Shown here piece by piece: positions 17,341-23,804 of a DNA stretch of 49,599 nucleotides. Position 1 is the first letter of the stretch, and the number at the start of each line of letters is the position of its first letter. This stretch comes from Leifsonia shinshuensis (GTDB taxonomy: Bacteria > Actinomycetota > Actinomycetes > Actinomycetales > Microbacteriaceae), in the NCBI RefSeq assembly GCF_022606355.1, contig NZ_JAHHZQ010000007.1, positions 1 through 49,599 of the forward strand, in the 5' to 3' direction. A model generated the notes under the pieces. That model was not told the origin of the DNA and searched no databases. It saw nothing but the letters and a program-made list of their open reading frames with translations. Both the position numbers and the translations under genes were made by a program.

Positions 17341-17412
17341 GTCGGCGCCGGACGGAGCCGGCGCCGACAACGGACGGCCGGACGGAGCCGGCCGACTGTA
17401 CGGCCTTCGGCC
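17341..17412 (+). repeat. Hairpin cluster preceding element B
   Basis: Perfect hairpins GTCGGCGCCGG-ACGGAG-CCGGCGCCGAC (17341-17368), CGGCCGG-ACGGAG-CCGGCCG (17375-17394, same loop) and GGCC-TTC-GGCC (17402-17412). The first could terminate the upstream small gene. The cluster occupies the same position relative to element B as the cluster before element A. Confidence 0.65.
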
Positions 17413-17418
17413 CCTGTC

Positions 17419-17612
17419 TTTTGCCGGGAAGCCTGCGGCATTCTACGGTCGGCGGCCTCCGCGCAAGCTCCCTGCGGGAGCCAGCTCCGCCGAGATTTTC
17501 CGCACGCGGTCGCAAGCTCCCTTATTTCGCGCGGAAATTCTCTCCCCCGCCGCCCTGCGGGTTGCACTCCAACCGCTCTCCCTGAACGGCACTACGTGCC
17601 TTCCCGGCAAAA
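17419..17612 (+). ncRNA. Structured element B (about 194 nt), upstream of the 93-residue CDSCQ gene
   Basis: The outer stem TTTTGCCGGGAA pairs perfectly with TTCCCGGCAAAA (17419-17430/17601-17612). Hairpins: GCC-TGC-GGC (17431-17439), GCTCCC-TGC-GGGAGC (17467-17481), the long hairpin 17492-17503/17531-17542 with one T-T mismatch, CCC-TGC-GGG (17553-17561) followed by TTGCACTCC, and GGCAC-TAC-GTGCC (17588-17600). Order, loops and single-stranded blocks match element A while stem sequences differ in a compensating way. It is followed by a GA-rich tract and the gene at 17645. Confidence 0.75.
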
Positions 17613-17616
17613 CAAC

Positions 17617-17642
17617 ATGAGGGAGAGGGAGAGGGAGAGAAG
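17617..17642 (+). promoter_or_regulatory. GA-rich repeat with multiple Shine-Dalgarno-like units
   Basis: A run of GGGAGA units ends two bases before ATG 17645. It offers several overlapping ribosome-binding registers and no TAAYAGTACTRTTA operator, unlike the neighbouring genes. Confidence 0.5.
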
Positions 17643-17644
17643 CG

Positions 17645-17926
17645 ATGAGCACACTCATTACCAACACCAGCGACGTCACTCGATTCGCGGCGGTGTTCTC
17701 CGCCGGAGACATGGCAGGCGACCTGGGGCCGACCCTGAGCTGCGGCGAGGTCGAGGCCCTGGCGGGGATGCTTCGAGCGATCGGGGAGCCAGCCAGCGCG
17801 GACATGTGGATCGAGGCGCACGCCGCGGGCGACGACGAAGGCGATGCCCACTACCGCTCCCCTGCGGCCGAGTACGTGGTGCCCATCGACCCGATGGAAG
17901 CCCTGCAATGTGACAGCTGCCAGTGA
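17645..17926 (+). CDS. 93-residue protein ending in the CDSCQ motif
   Basis: The N-terminal 65 residues form a helical domain (VTRFAAVFSAGDMAGDLGPTLSCGEVEALAGMLRAIG). The last 17 residues, YVVPIDPMEALQCDSCQ, closely match the C-terminus of the 30-residue peptide encoded at 44268-44360 (YAVPVDPMDEMGCDSCQ). Both genes are preceded by hairpin-rich structured elements that share a hairpin followed by TTGCACTCC. The terminal CxxC-Q could bind metal or be modified. I do not recognise the family. Confidence 0.75.
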   Translation: MSTLITNTSDVTRFAAVFSAGDMAGDLGPTLSCGEVEALAGMLRAIGEPASADMWIEAHAAGDDEGDAHYRSPAAEYVVPIDPMEALQCDSCQ

Positions 17927-17944
17927 CTTGACCCCCAACGCCGG

Positions 17945-17958
17945 TAATAGTACTATTA
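17945..17958. promoter_or_regulatory. Palindromic operator copy 4 (perfect TAATAGTACTATTA)
   Basis: A perfect 14-base palindrome 18 bases after the CDSCQ gene. It is followed by AGAGG and a 5-codon GTG frame that is probably not a gene. The next real gene starts 123 bases later behind copy 5. Confidence 0.85.
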
Positions 17959-18040
17959 GAGGTGAACGAAGGGCCATAAGTAGCCCAGTCGACATCCACC
18001 GGCACGAACCAGCAGGAACATAAAACAGCCCCAACGACCC

Positions 18041-18054
18041 TAACAGTACTATTA
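18041..18054. promoter_or_regulatory. Palindromic operator copy 5 (TAACAGTACTATTA)
   Basis: It lies 27 bases before ATG 18082 and 96 bases after copy 4, so two sites bracket a short leader with no gene. Confidence 0.8.
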
Positions 18055-18081
18055 CCGTTAGATCACTCCATAGGAGAAGCC

Positions 18082-18318
18082 ATGTCCAAGATCATCGTCA
18101 CTCGACTCGCAGACCTGCGGATCGGGGACCGCATCCTCAGCCACGGCGGCCGCATCTACCGCACGCCGCTGCGCGTCACCGACGAGCTGGGGCCGATCGA
18201 GTTCGGCTCGCCCGTGCGCGGCGTCCGCGTCGAGAACCCCAACCCGGTCAGCGGCATCGAGTGGGTGCTGTACCCGCCCCAGATGGACGGCCGAGAGATG
18301 GAGGTCGAGCGCTACTAG
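18082..18318 (+). CDS. Small hypothetical protein of the palindrome-controlled regulon
   Basis: A 78-residue, probably all-beta protein: MSKIIVTRLADLRIGDRILSHGGRIYRTPLRV and following. The phrase LRIGDRIL resembles small SH3-like or PRC-type barrels. There is no membrane segment or cysteine. ATAGGAG precedes the ATG. It lies between the CDSCQ gene and ssb, each with its own operator. The function is unknown. Confidence 0.7.
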   Translation: MSKIIVTRLADLRIGDRILSHGGRIYRTPLRVTDELGPIEFGSPVRGVRVENPNPVSGIEWVLYPPQMDGREMEVERY

Positions 18319-18340
18319 GTCATTGCAACTCTATAAACCC

Positions 18341-18354
18341 CAACAGTACTGTTA
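18341..18354. promoter_or_regulatory. Palindromic operator copy 6 (CAACAGTACTGTTA)
   Basis: The core AACAGTACTGTT is a perfect palindrome. It lies 29 bases before the ssb ATG. Confidence 0.8.
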
Positions 18355-18383
18355 GAGGCACCATCATTCTGGGAGGAATCGAA

Positions 18384-18770
18384 ATGAGCTACATCACTCG
18401 CACTGGAAACCTGGCCGAGACGCCCACGCTCCGGGAGGGGGAGCACGGCCCGTACACCTACGCCCGCGTCATCGTCAGCGACCGCATCCGTCAGTCGGAT
18501 GGCTCCTACAGCGACGGTCCGGCCACGGCCTACGACGTCGCCGTGAGCGGCAACCAGGCGCAGAACCTCGTGGACGCGGCCGAGGCAGGCGGAAACATCC
18601 GCGTTACCTTCTCCGGCGGCTACCGCATCACCGAGTACAAGGGCGAGCAGGGAACCCGGCTTCAGCACGAGGTCCGCGCCGACGAAATCGGTGTGAGCCT
18701 GCGCGGACAGAGCGTCACCGTCCAGCGCGCGACGGCCGCCGCCGACACCAACGACGACACCCCGTTCTGA
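18384..18770 (+). CDS. ssb: Single-stranded DNA-binding protein
   Basis: A 128-residue OB-fold protein. It has GNLAETPTLREGEHGPYTYARVIVSDR at the start, YDVAVSGNQAQNLVDAAEAGGNIRVTFSGG in the centre, and the acidic C-terminal tip DTNDDTPF that recruits partner proteins. It is shorter than chromosomal SSB and lacks the long Gly-rich linker, as in plasmid SSBs. It would coat the single strand during conjugative entry and replication. Control is by operator copy 6; GGGAGG lies before the ATG and a strong terminator follows. Confidence 0.92.
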   Translation: MSYITRTGNLAETPTLREGEHGPYTYARVIVSDRIRQSDGSYSDGPATAYDVAVSGNQAQNLVDAAEAGGNIRVTFSGGYRITEYKGEQGTRLQHEVRADEIGVSLRGQSVTVQRATAAADTNDDTPF

Positions 18771-18777
18771 GTCGAAG

Positions 18778-18814
18778 CAGGGCCGGGGAGCTGCCCGACA
18801 GCTCCCCGGCCCTG
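18778..18814 (+). terminator. Strong hairpin terminator after ssb
   Basis: A 15-bp stem, AGGGCCGGGGAGCT paired with AGCTCCCCGGCCCT plus a closing C-G, with a short GCCCGAC loop. There is no T-run. Confidence 0.8.
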
Positions 18815-18854
18815 TCACGCCACGCGCACACAACGCAGCAGCATGACGTGACGG

Positions 18855-18868
18855 TAACAGTACTATTA
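18855..18868. promoter_or_regulatory. Palindromic operator copy 7 (TAACAGTACTATTA), upstream of parA
   Basis: The site lies 21 bases before the parA GTG and links partition control to the ardC-ssb regulon. Partition proteins often autoregulate, so ParA or its small partner is one candidate for the protein that binds all seven sites. Confidence 0.8.
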
Positions 18869-18889
18869 GACCCATTGGAGGTAACCAAC

Positions 18890-19687
18890 GTGACCGCTCG
18901 AATCTTCGCCCTCTGCAACCAGAAGGGCGGCGTCGGCAAGTCCACGACCACGTTTCACCTGGCGCGCGCCGCGGTGCGTGCAGGCCGGCGCGTGCTCGCC
19001 GTCGACAACGACCCACAAGGCAACCTGACGACGATCGCCGCGGCCGAGGATGTAGGGGAGGACCAGGCCGGCCTTGCCGACGCGCTCAGCTCGCGCGCAC
19101 CTGAGACCATCCGCGACGTCATCGTTCCCGGCGTCTGGCCCGGCCTCGACGTCGTGCCCACCAGTGGCGTCACGCTCGGCTACGTGCGCGACGAACTCGT
19201 GATCGCCGGAGCCGGCCGAGAAGGCCGCCTGCGCGAGGCCCTGGCCAGCGTCGTCGACGACTACGACCTGATCCTGATCGACTGCGCACCCAGCCTCGAC
19301 CAGCTCACCATCAACGGCCTGACGGCCGCCGATGCCGTTGTGGTTGTCACCGAATCCAAGCTGTTCAGCGCCAACGGGCTCGGCCAGCTCCTCGACACGA
19401 TCGAGAACGTCAGGGCCTACTACAACCCCGGACTGAGCGTCGCGGGCGTCATCGTCAACAAGCACGAGGAAAAGACCGTCAGCGGCCGCACATGGCTGGA
19501 CGAGCTGGGACAAGCCATCACGGCCCGAGGGCTGCGGATGCTCTCACCCGTCGTCCCCAAGCGCGTCGTCATCTCCGACGCGGCCGAGGCCGCACGCGGC
19601 CTCGACGAGTGGGGCGGCTCCGAAGCGACAGAACTCGGAGCCATCTACGCCGACCACCTGACTGCGATCGAAGGAGCCGCATCATGA
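18890..19687 (+). CDS. parA: Plasmid partition ATPase ParA
   Basis: A 265-residue ATPase of the short (type Ib-like) ParA class without an N-terminal HTH. It begins MTARIFALCNQKGGVGKSTTTFHLA, with Walker A KGGVGKST, switch I DNDPQGNLT and Walker B DLILIDCAPSLD. It would move plasmid copies apart by gradient formation on the nucleoid. Start GTG at 18890 has GGAGGT 7 bases before it; the open frame further upstream reads through the operator. It overlaps the next gene by ATGA, so parA and the centromere-binding gene form one operon. Confidence 0.93.
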   Translation: MTARIFALCNQKGGVGKSTTTFHLARAAVRAGRRVLAVDNDPQGNLTTIAAAEDVGEDQAGLADALSSRAPETIRDVIVPGVWPGLDVVPTSGVTLGYVRDELVIAGAGREGRLREALASVVDDYDLILIDCAPSLDQLTINGLTAADAVVVVTESKLFSANGLGQLLDTIENVRAYYNPGLSVAGVIVNKHEEKTVSGRTWLDELGQAITARGLRMLSPVVPKRVVISDAAEAARGLDEWGGSEATELGAIYADHLTAIEGAAS

Positions 19688-20109
19688 ACCGACCAGCACC
19701 ACGCAAATCCAGCCTCGCCGGATCGAGCCCCATCACGCCGCCACCCGCGGCCGCGCCGACTGCCGTCGACGCCACCCGGTGGACGCAAGAACAGCACGAG
19801 GACGCCGACCAGGTAGAGCAGACCCGCCAGCTCCAGGCTGCCGAGCGCGCCGCGACGAAGCCCGCGCCACGCGAGCCGAAGTCACGGGCGAAGGTGTCGT
19901 TCTACCAAGACCCCGCCGACACCGACCGCGTGCGCGGCGCGATCCTCTACACGATGACCACTGAGGGCAGCCGCAACCTCTCGCAGTTCATCCACAAGGC
20001 CGTCATGGCCGAGGTCGAGCGCCTGGAAGCCAAGTACAACAACGGGCAGCCGTTCCCGCCCGTGGGAGCCCGTGAGCTGCCCCAGGGGGCCGCTGCGGCC
20101 AACCTGTAG
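19684..20109 (+). CDS. ParB-like centromere-binding protein (ribbon-helix-helix type)
   Basis: A 141-residue protein with a disordered, Pro/Ala-rich N-terminus of about 65 residues, which in small ParB proteins carries the ParA-stimulating segment. The C-terminal domain KVSFYQDPADTDRVRGAILYTMTTEGSRN...LSQFIHKAVMAEVERLE fits a ribbon-helix-helix DNA-binding dimer. It is coupled to parA through ATGA. It is the expected binder of the plasmid centromere. The TAAYAGTACTRTTA palindromes are plausible targets, not proven. Confidence 0.83.
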   Translation: MNRPAPRKSSLAGSSPITPPPAAAPTAVDATRWTQEQHEDADQVEQTRQLQAAERAATKPAPREPKSRAKVSFYQDPADTDRVRGAILYTMTTEGSRNLSQFIHKAVMAEVERLEAKYNNGQPFPPVGARELPQGAAAANL

Positions 20110-20144
20110 ACCGTCCTCGAGTATCGATCCGGAAGGACCACACG

Positions 20145-20903
20145 ATGACCACCACACTGCAGGCGGTCGAGCCTGCCGAGCCCAACCCGGTAGCCGACGC
20201 GATCGCCGCACTCACCGCGGCGGCGCGTCAGACGCGCGTGCGCGGCGCCGGCACCGAGCAGGCCACCGTCGAGCCCGTCGATTTCGGAGAAATCGCCACC
20301 TACGTCCTCACGGCCGTTGCCGCCAACCTGGGCGGCGTTGAGGAGCTGTTGGCCGGCCGGCCCGGATCATGGGAAGCCGACTACGTGCGCCAGATCGTCC
20401 ACAGCACCGCCGGCGACGACGACGCCGAGCTGCTGCGCTACCGCACCGAGCCGGTGCGGCTGCCGTTCGACGCGGAGGATGTGTTCTACGACTTCGGTCT
20501 GGGCGACCTGTACGACGACGAACGCGACGCGGCCGCAGAAGCCACGTTCACCGAGGGGATGACCGAGGAGCGGGCCGCGGCCGCGCAGCAGCTCGTCGAG
20601 GACGTCGAAGCGCTGTTCGCGCGCGACCTGGCCGCGTACGCCGAGGCGTACCTCACGGCAGCCCGCCAATACCTCACCGAACAAGGGATCACGTGCGGCG
20701 TCGAGCTGGTCACCACTCCGGTGGGTGAGATCCCAACCTGGGACGCACTCAGCGACCAGGTGCACGAGTACGCCCGCGCGAATGCGCCGCTGCCGATGAC
20801 GGGGGAGGCCCCCGACTACAGCGACGGCACGCCGGCCGACGCCCTGCGCCGTGCCGGCCTCACGTACACCGGTCGCGCACGGACGAACGGCGGCACCGCA
20901 TGA
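20145..20903 (+). CDS. Hypothetical acidic protein downstream of parAB
   Basis: A 252-residue soluble, Ala/Glu/Asp-rich protein with predicted helices (TYVLTAVAANLGGVEELLAGRPGSWEADYVRQIVHST; MTEERAAAAQQLVEDVEALFARDLAAYAEAYLTAARQYL). It contains no signal peptide, membrane segment or recognisable catalytic motif. GGAAGGACC precedes the ATG at 20145. The gene overlaps its downstream neighbour by ATGA, so the two are probably expressed with parAB. The family is not recognised. Confidence 0.75.
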   Translation: MTTTLQAVEPAEPNPVADAIAALTAAARQTRVRGAGTEQATVEPVDFGEIATYVLTAVAANLGGVEELLAGRPGSWEADYVRQIVHSTAGDDDAELLRYRTEPVRLPFDAEDVFYDFGLGDLYDDERDAAAEATFTEGMTEERAAAAQQLVEDVEALFARDLAAYAEAYLTAARQYLTEQGITCGVELVTTPVGEIPTWDALSDQVHEYARANAPLPMTGEAPDYSDGTPADALRRAGLTYTGRARTNGGTA

Positions 20904-21424
20904 CGAACTCCCGACTGGCAGAGGCCGCCCTTTCCAAGTACCGCTCTGAGCTGGCCGAGATTGAGGCCAAGCGCGCACAGGAAGCGGCCGAGCAAGAAGA
21001 ACTCCGCTCCGAATGGTTGGCGCAGGAGACGAGCAAGCTCGCCCCGACGTACACCCGGCTCTTCCTGGCCAAGATGGGCTTGCCGGCGGACTCCGGATTC
21101 GCGGCCGATCTGCTCTGGTACATGCCTCCCACCGCGACTTCCGCGGGCACGTTCGAACGGCGCGGCGACGGCACAGTGGTCATGACAGGAGGAATTTCTG
21201 GTGAAGACGTCCTCCACGCCGACATCGATGCCATCACGATCCGCGCCGCGGTCAACAACCGTTCAGAGGATGAGAACCCTCTCGAAGTCACGCTCGTCGA
21301 CGACTCCGGCCTTGGCAACCCGGAGGCCATCCCCTCCCTGTTCGCGCTCGGCCGGCTGATCACCGAAGCCCGGGAGCGGCTGGAACAACAGGCTACGGAG
21401 CGGTCGGCTGGCGACCGAGCCTGA
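20900..21424 (+). CDS. Hypothetical protein with N-terminal coiled coil
   Basis: A 174-residue protein whose first 50 residues are a highly charged helix (ALSKYRSELAEIEAKRAQEAAEQEELRSEWLAQETSKL), likely a coiled coil. A mixed domain follows, with LFLAKMGLPADSGFAADLLWYMPP and VTLVDDSGLGNPEAIPSLFALGRLI. It is coupled to the preceding gene by ATGA. No known family is recognised. It is the last plus-strand gene of the partition block. Confidence 0.72.
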   Translation: MTNSRLAEAALSKYRSELAEIEAKRAQEAAEQEELRSEWLAQETSKLAPTYTRLFLAKMGLPADSGFAADLLWYMPPTATSAGTFERRGDGTVVMTGGISGEDVLHADIDAITIRAAVNNRSEDENPLEVTLVDDSGLGNPEAIPSLFALGRLITEARERLEQQATERSAGDRA

Positions 21425-21434
21425 CAAGGGACTC

Positions 21435-21761
21435 CTATCGCCGCGGGGGAATCGGCGGCCGGTCCCAACCATCCTCGATCGCGCCCCGCCACACCCATGC
21501 CGTACGCACGATGCCGTTGACCGACGTCCAACGGACCTGAACGGCGCGATCCGTCCAGGCGATCGCCTCGCACTCTGGGCGGATCACCGTCTCCGGGAAA
21601 CGCACCCACGCCCGCACCGGCCGCGGCTCCGCCGGCCGGTGAATCGGGTGGTGCTCGACGTCGAGCTCCGCATCGGTCAGACTCACCGGCTGGGCTCGGA
21701 TCAGAATCTCCTCCACGCCGCGGCCGATCCCCATTTCGGGATATCGGCGGTTCGTGCTCAT
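21435..21761 (-). CDS. Hypothetical protein next to a LexA-like box
   Basis: A 108-residue, Trp- and Arg-rich protein starting MSTNRRYPEMGIGRGVEEILIRAQP, with a probable beta-barrel-like segment VRAWVRFPETVIRPECEAIAWTDRAVQVRWTSVNG. Its start lies 19 bases from a near-consensus actinobacterial LexA palindrome, shared with the divergent gene at 21806, suggesting SOS control. The function is unknown. The gene is convergent with the coiled-coil gene. Confidence 0.68.
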   Translation of the reverse strand: MSTNRRYPEMGIGRGVEEILIRAQPVSLTDAELDVEHHPIHRPAEPRPVRAWVRFPETVIRPECEAIAWTDRAVQVRWTSVNGIVRTAWVWRGAIEDGWDRPPIPPRR

Positions 21762-21779
21762 GCCCCCATTAGACCAGAG

Positions 21780-21799
21780 ATTCGAAAGTATGTTCGAAT
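21780..21799. promoter_or_regulatory. LexA (SOS) box-like palindrome between divergent genes
   Basis: ATTCGAA-AGTATG-TTCGAAT contains CGAAAGTATGTTCG, one base off the actinobacterial LexA core CGAAC-N4-GTTCG. It lies between the starts at 21761 (minus) and 21806 (plus). Confidence 0.65.
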
Positions 21800-21805
21800 G
21801 GATTC

Positions 21806-22144
21806 GTGCGAACGATTCGGGTGGGGGAGAGCGACTGGCTGGTGCTCGACGACGCGATCCAACCGCGCTTCTTAATCCACCACGGGCCGGCCGTGAACAA
21901 GATCACCCGCGAAACGCTGATGATGTACCGCGTCGACCATTGGGTCCTGAAACGTGCTGACCGGTGGCCATTGGGCTACTACGAAAGCCTCGCTGAGGCA
22001 CAGGCCGCCGCCGAAGGCGAGCTAGGCACGCCGAAGTTCCTCGTCCCCATCACCGACCCGCACGGGCAGATCGTGACCCCGGAGGAACAGCGCGAGCGAT
22101 GGAAGGCTGGCCTCGACCCACGCAGCGGGACGCCGAGGCCGTGA
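21806..22144 (+). CDS. Hypothetical small protein, probably SOS-controlled
   Basis: A 112-residue protein with GTG start 7 bases after the LexA-like box, so the transcript may be nearly leaderless. It starts MRTIRVGESDWLVLDDAIQPRFLIHHGPAVNKITRET and continues with WPLGYYESLAEAQAAAEGELGTPKF, a basic/aromatic region reminiscent of small restriction or phage accessory proteins. No catalytic motif is recognised. The C-terminus ends close to a convergent gene. Confidence 0.62.
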   Translation: MRTIRVGESDWLVLDDAIQPRFLIHHGPAVNKITRETLMMYRVDHWVLKRADRWPLGYYESLAEAQAAAEGELGTPKFLVPITDPHGQIVTPEEQRERWKAGLDPRSGTPRP

Positions 22145-22147
22145 AGC

Positions 22148-22420
22148 TCAGCCGGCCTGGCGACCGTCTGGATCGAAGGTCGTACCCCCGTCGTTGAGTA
22201 GCCGACTCACGTCCGCGTTGAGCGCCATTACCTGTTCCGGATCGTCCACGATCGCATCCACCATGAGTTCGAGATAGGCGTACGCCTCCGGCGGAGCCGT
22301 CGACGTCCCATTTCGCGCGAAGGCGCGCACCAGCTCGCGTATCTCGTTGAGCTGCCACTGCTGCCTGGCGATCAGCAACGCATCCCGAAGGTGAGGGTTC
22401 GCTTCTGGTTCATCGCTCAT
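22148..22420 (-). CDS. Small acidic hypothetical protein
   Basis: A 90-residue protein, MSDEPEANPHLRDALLIARQQWQLNEIRELVRAFARNG, largely helical and negatively charged. The ATG at 22420 is chosen over an in-frame upstream start at 22513 because the protein body begins here. The region upstream has low coding quality. It is tail-to-tail with the gene ending at 22144. The function is unknown. Confidence 0.6.
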   Translation of the reverse strand: MSDEPEANPHLRDALLIARQQWQLNEIRELVRAFARNGTSTAPPEAYAYLELMVDAIVDDPEQVMALNADVSRLLNDGGTTFDPDGRQAG

Positions 22421-22475
22421 GCCATCGACACTCTCATACCCAGAGCTGACGAGCCCTCCCGCATTACCGGGCGGC

Positions 22476-22808
22476 CTACTTCCGGGACGCGACCGGTTCC
22501 ATGCGGCCGACATGGTAGCCGGCCACCCAGGCGGGTGCGTCCTGGTCGCTCAGCTCTGCCGGAGCGACCACCGGTGCACCCTGCCGGGCAGCTCGTCGCC
22601 CAGCGTGGAACGGTCGAAACGCATGCAGCCCTCCATCTGGGCGCCGACGCTCAGCGCGATCGCTCAGGACCATCCACACAACGACACCGATGCCGGCGAC
22701 GATCACCACGCCGACGATGAACAGCACGGCGTTGTCCACGATGTTGGCCGCCCACTGCGGCAGGGTGGGCATGGGCCACGGGTCCGGGACCGCTGTGTAC
22801 CCCCGCAT
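22476..22808 (-). CDS. Small single-pass membrane protein
   Basis: A 110-residue protein with one transmembrane helix (VDNAVLFIVGVVIVAGIGVVVWMVL, about residues 24-48) followed by a basic tail containing RRPDGGLHAF and AGYHVGRMEPVASRK. Start ATG at 22808 overlaps the stop of the HTH gene (TGATG), so it is translationally coupled and probably functions with that regulator. No family is recognised. An in-frame ATG 15 bases upstream is an alternative. Confidence 0.7.
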   Translation of the reverse strand: MRGYTAVPDPWPMPTLPQWAANIVDNAVLFIVGVVIVAGIGVVVWMVLSDRAERRRPDGGLHAFRPFHAGRRAARQGAPVVAPAELSDQDAPAWVAGYHVGRMEPVASRK

Positions 22809-23203
22809 CAGCGGTGACCCCACGCGGCGCGGATGCCGTCGCGCACATCGTCTGCGGCTCCCAGGGGCGCTAACGTCGCGTGCGACACCAAGGTGTCACC
22901 GTCCCGTTCAAAACGCTTGGCGATGCGTCCCACCTCGCTCTTGCTGAGCCCGGTGCTCGCGGCGACGTCGCGGACGCTGTGGCCGTCGACGAGGAGGGCG
23001 AACACCGCTTGCTCCTCCACCTGGTCGAGCACGTGGGATGCGATGGACGCCTGCCGGCGCGCGCGGTCGATTGCGCCTTTACCGTGCTCGCCACGGCCTA
23101 CTGCGAACGCGGACTGAAAAGGCCCGCGGGCGATCCGCTCCTCAGTGGTGAGCGAGTCATGCCATCTGAGCCAATCGAGGTATCCGCCGTCTTGCTGTCC
23201 CAT
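22808..23203 (-). CDS. Helix-turn-helix regulator with its own tandem operators
   Basis: A 131-residue protein starting MGQQDGGYLDWLRWHDSLTTEERIARG. The C-terminal HTH is VFALLVDGHSVRDVAASTGLSKSEVGRIAKRFERDG (about residues 72-108), similar to sigma-70 region 4 or MarR-like helices. The ATG at 23203 lies within a palindrome (TGTCCCATGCTTGGGACA), and a second related dyad lies 27 bases further upstream, so autorepression is very likely. There is no Shine-Dalgarno sequence, suggesting a leaderless message. It is coupled to the membrane protein gene. Confidence 0.75.
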   Translation of the reverse strand: MGQQDGGYLDWLRWHDSLTTEERIARGPFQSAFAVGRGEHGKGAIDRARRQASIASHVLDQVEEQAVFALLVDGHSVRDVAASTGLSKSEVGRIAKRFERDGDTLVSHATLAPLGAADDVRDGIRAAWGHR

Positions 23204-23240
23204 GCTTGGGACACTACACCATCGTCCCGACATTGGGACA
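23196..23240. promoter_or_regulatory. Two tandem dyad operators over the HTH gene start
   Basis: TGTCCCATGCTTGGGACA (23196-23213) covers the start codon. GTCCCGACATTGGGACA (23224-23240) lies upstream. Centres are about 27 bp apart and both share GTCCC...GGGAC arms. Confidence 0.75.
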
Positions 23241-23447
23241 GGGGGCAGGTTCAGAAACGATCGTTAGCGCAAGCGACCCGGCGGGCCATAGCGGTGCCCG
23301 ACGACCAGGCTGGTGCCGCCCGAGATGGCACCAGCTTTGATGTTCTCGGATGCTCGTGGAGCTCTCGCGCTTGGTACTTGCGTCCCCTAGACAGGGCGTT
23401 CTAGACTCCGGCTCAGCTTCACGTTCACTGAGGATTGGGGAGATATC

Positions 23448-23804
23448 GTGAAAAAGCGTTCAATCATTGGGGTTGCAGGTGCTGCAGCTCTTGTCGCTGC
23501 TTCTGTCATTGGATTCAGCGCACCGGCACAGGCATCCATCACTCAGTGCGGCAGTAACCGCGCGTGCGCCTGGACTGACTCCAGCTATGCCGGAGCCTTC
23601 GGATCGTGGACCAGCAGCCAGTCGTCGCTTGCGGGGTTCCACGACGTCATCTCCTCCGTCGCCAACAACCGAACTGCCTATATCGGCTGGTTCAGCGACC
23701 CCGGTTACTCGGGTTCATTGTTCCAGCAGCCCGGAGGAGCCGCGGGCTTCTTCAATTGGCCTGACTGGCGTAACGACTCGTTCGACTCCCTCTACTTCTA
23801 CTGA
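23448..23804 (+). CDS. Secreted I36-like (peptidase-inhibitor/bacteriocin-like) protein
   Basis: A 118-residue precursor. It has a classical signal peptide MKKRSIIGVAGAAALVAASV ending at APAQA (cleavage near residue 30). The mature part SITQCGSNRACAWTDSSYAGAFGSW...YIGWFSDPGYSGSLFQQPGG has two cysteines and many Trp/Tyr/Gly residues, as in peptidase inhibitor I36 and related secreted beta-gamma-crystallin-like small proteins. GGGGAG precedes the GTG start. Its stop overlaps the lipoprotein start (TGATG). Being first in an operon with an ABC exporter, it may be the exported effector or antimicrobial (inference). Confidence 0.78.
   Translation: MKKRSIIGVAGAAALVAASVIGFSAPAQASITQCGSNRACAWTDSSYAGAFGSWTSSQSSLAGFHDVISSVANNRTAYIGWFSDPGYSGSLFQQPGGAAGFFNWPDWRNDSFDSLYFY

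Noticed and set aside
15306-17612. Elements A and B as a CRISPR array or insertion-sequence ends
   Set aside because: There are only two diverged copies 2.1 kb apart with no spacer pattern, and no transposase between them. Genes between are intact plasmid genes.
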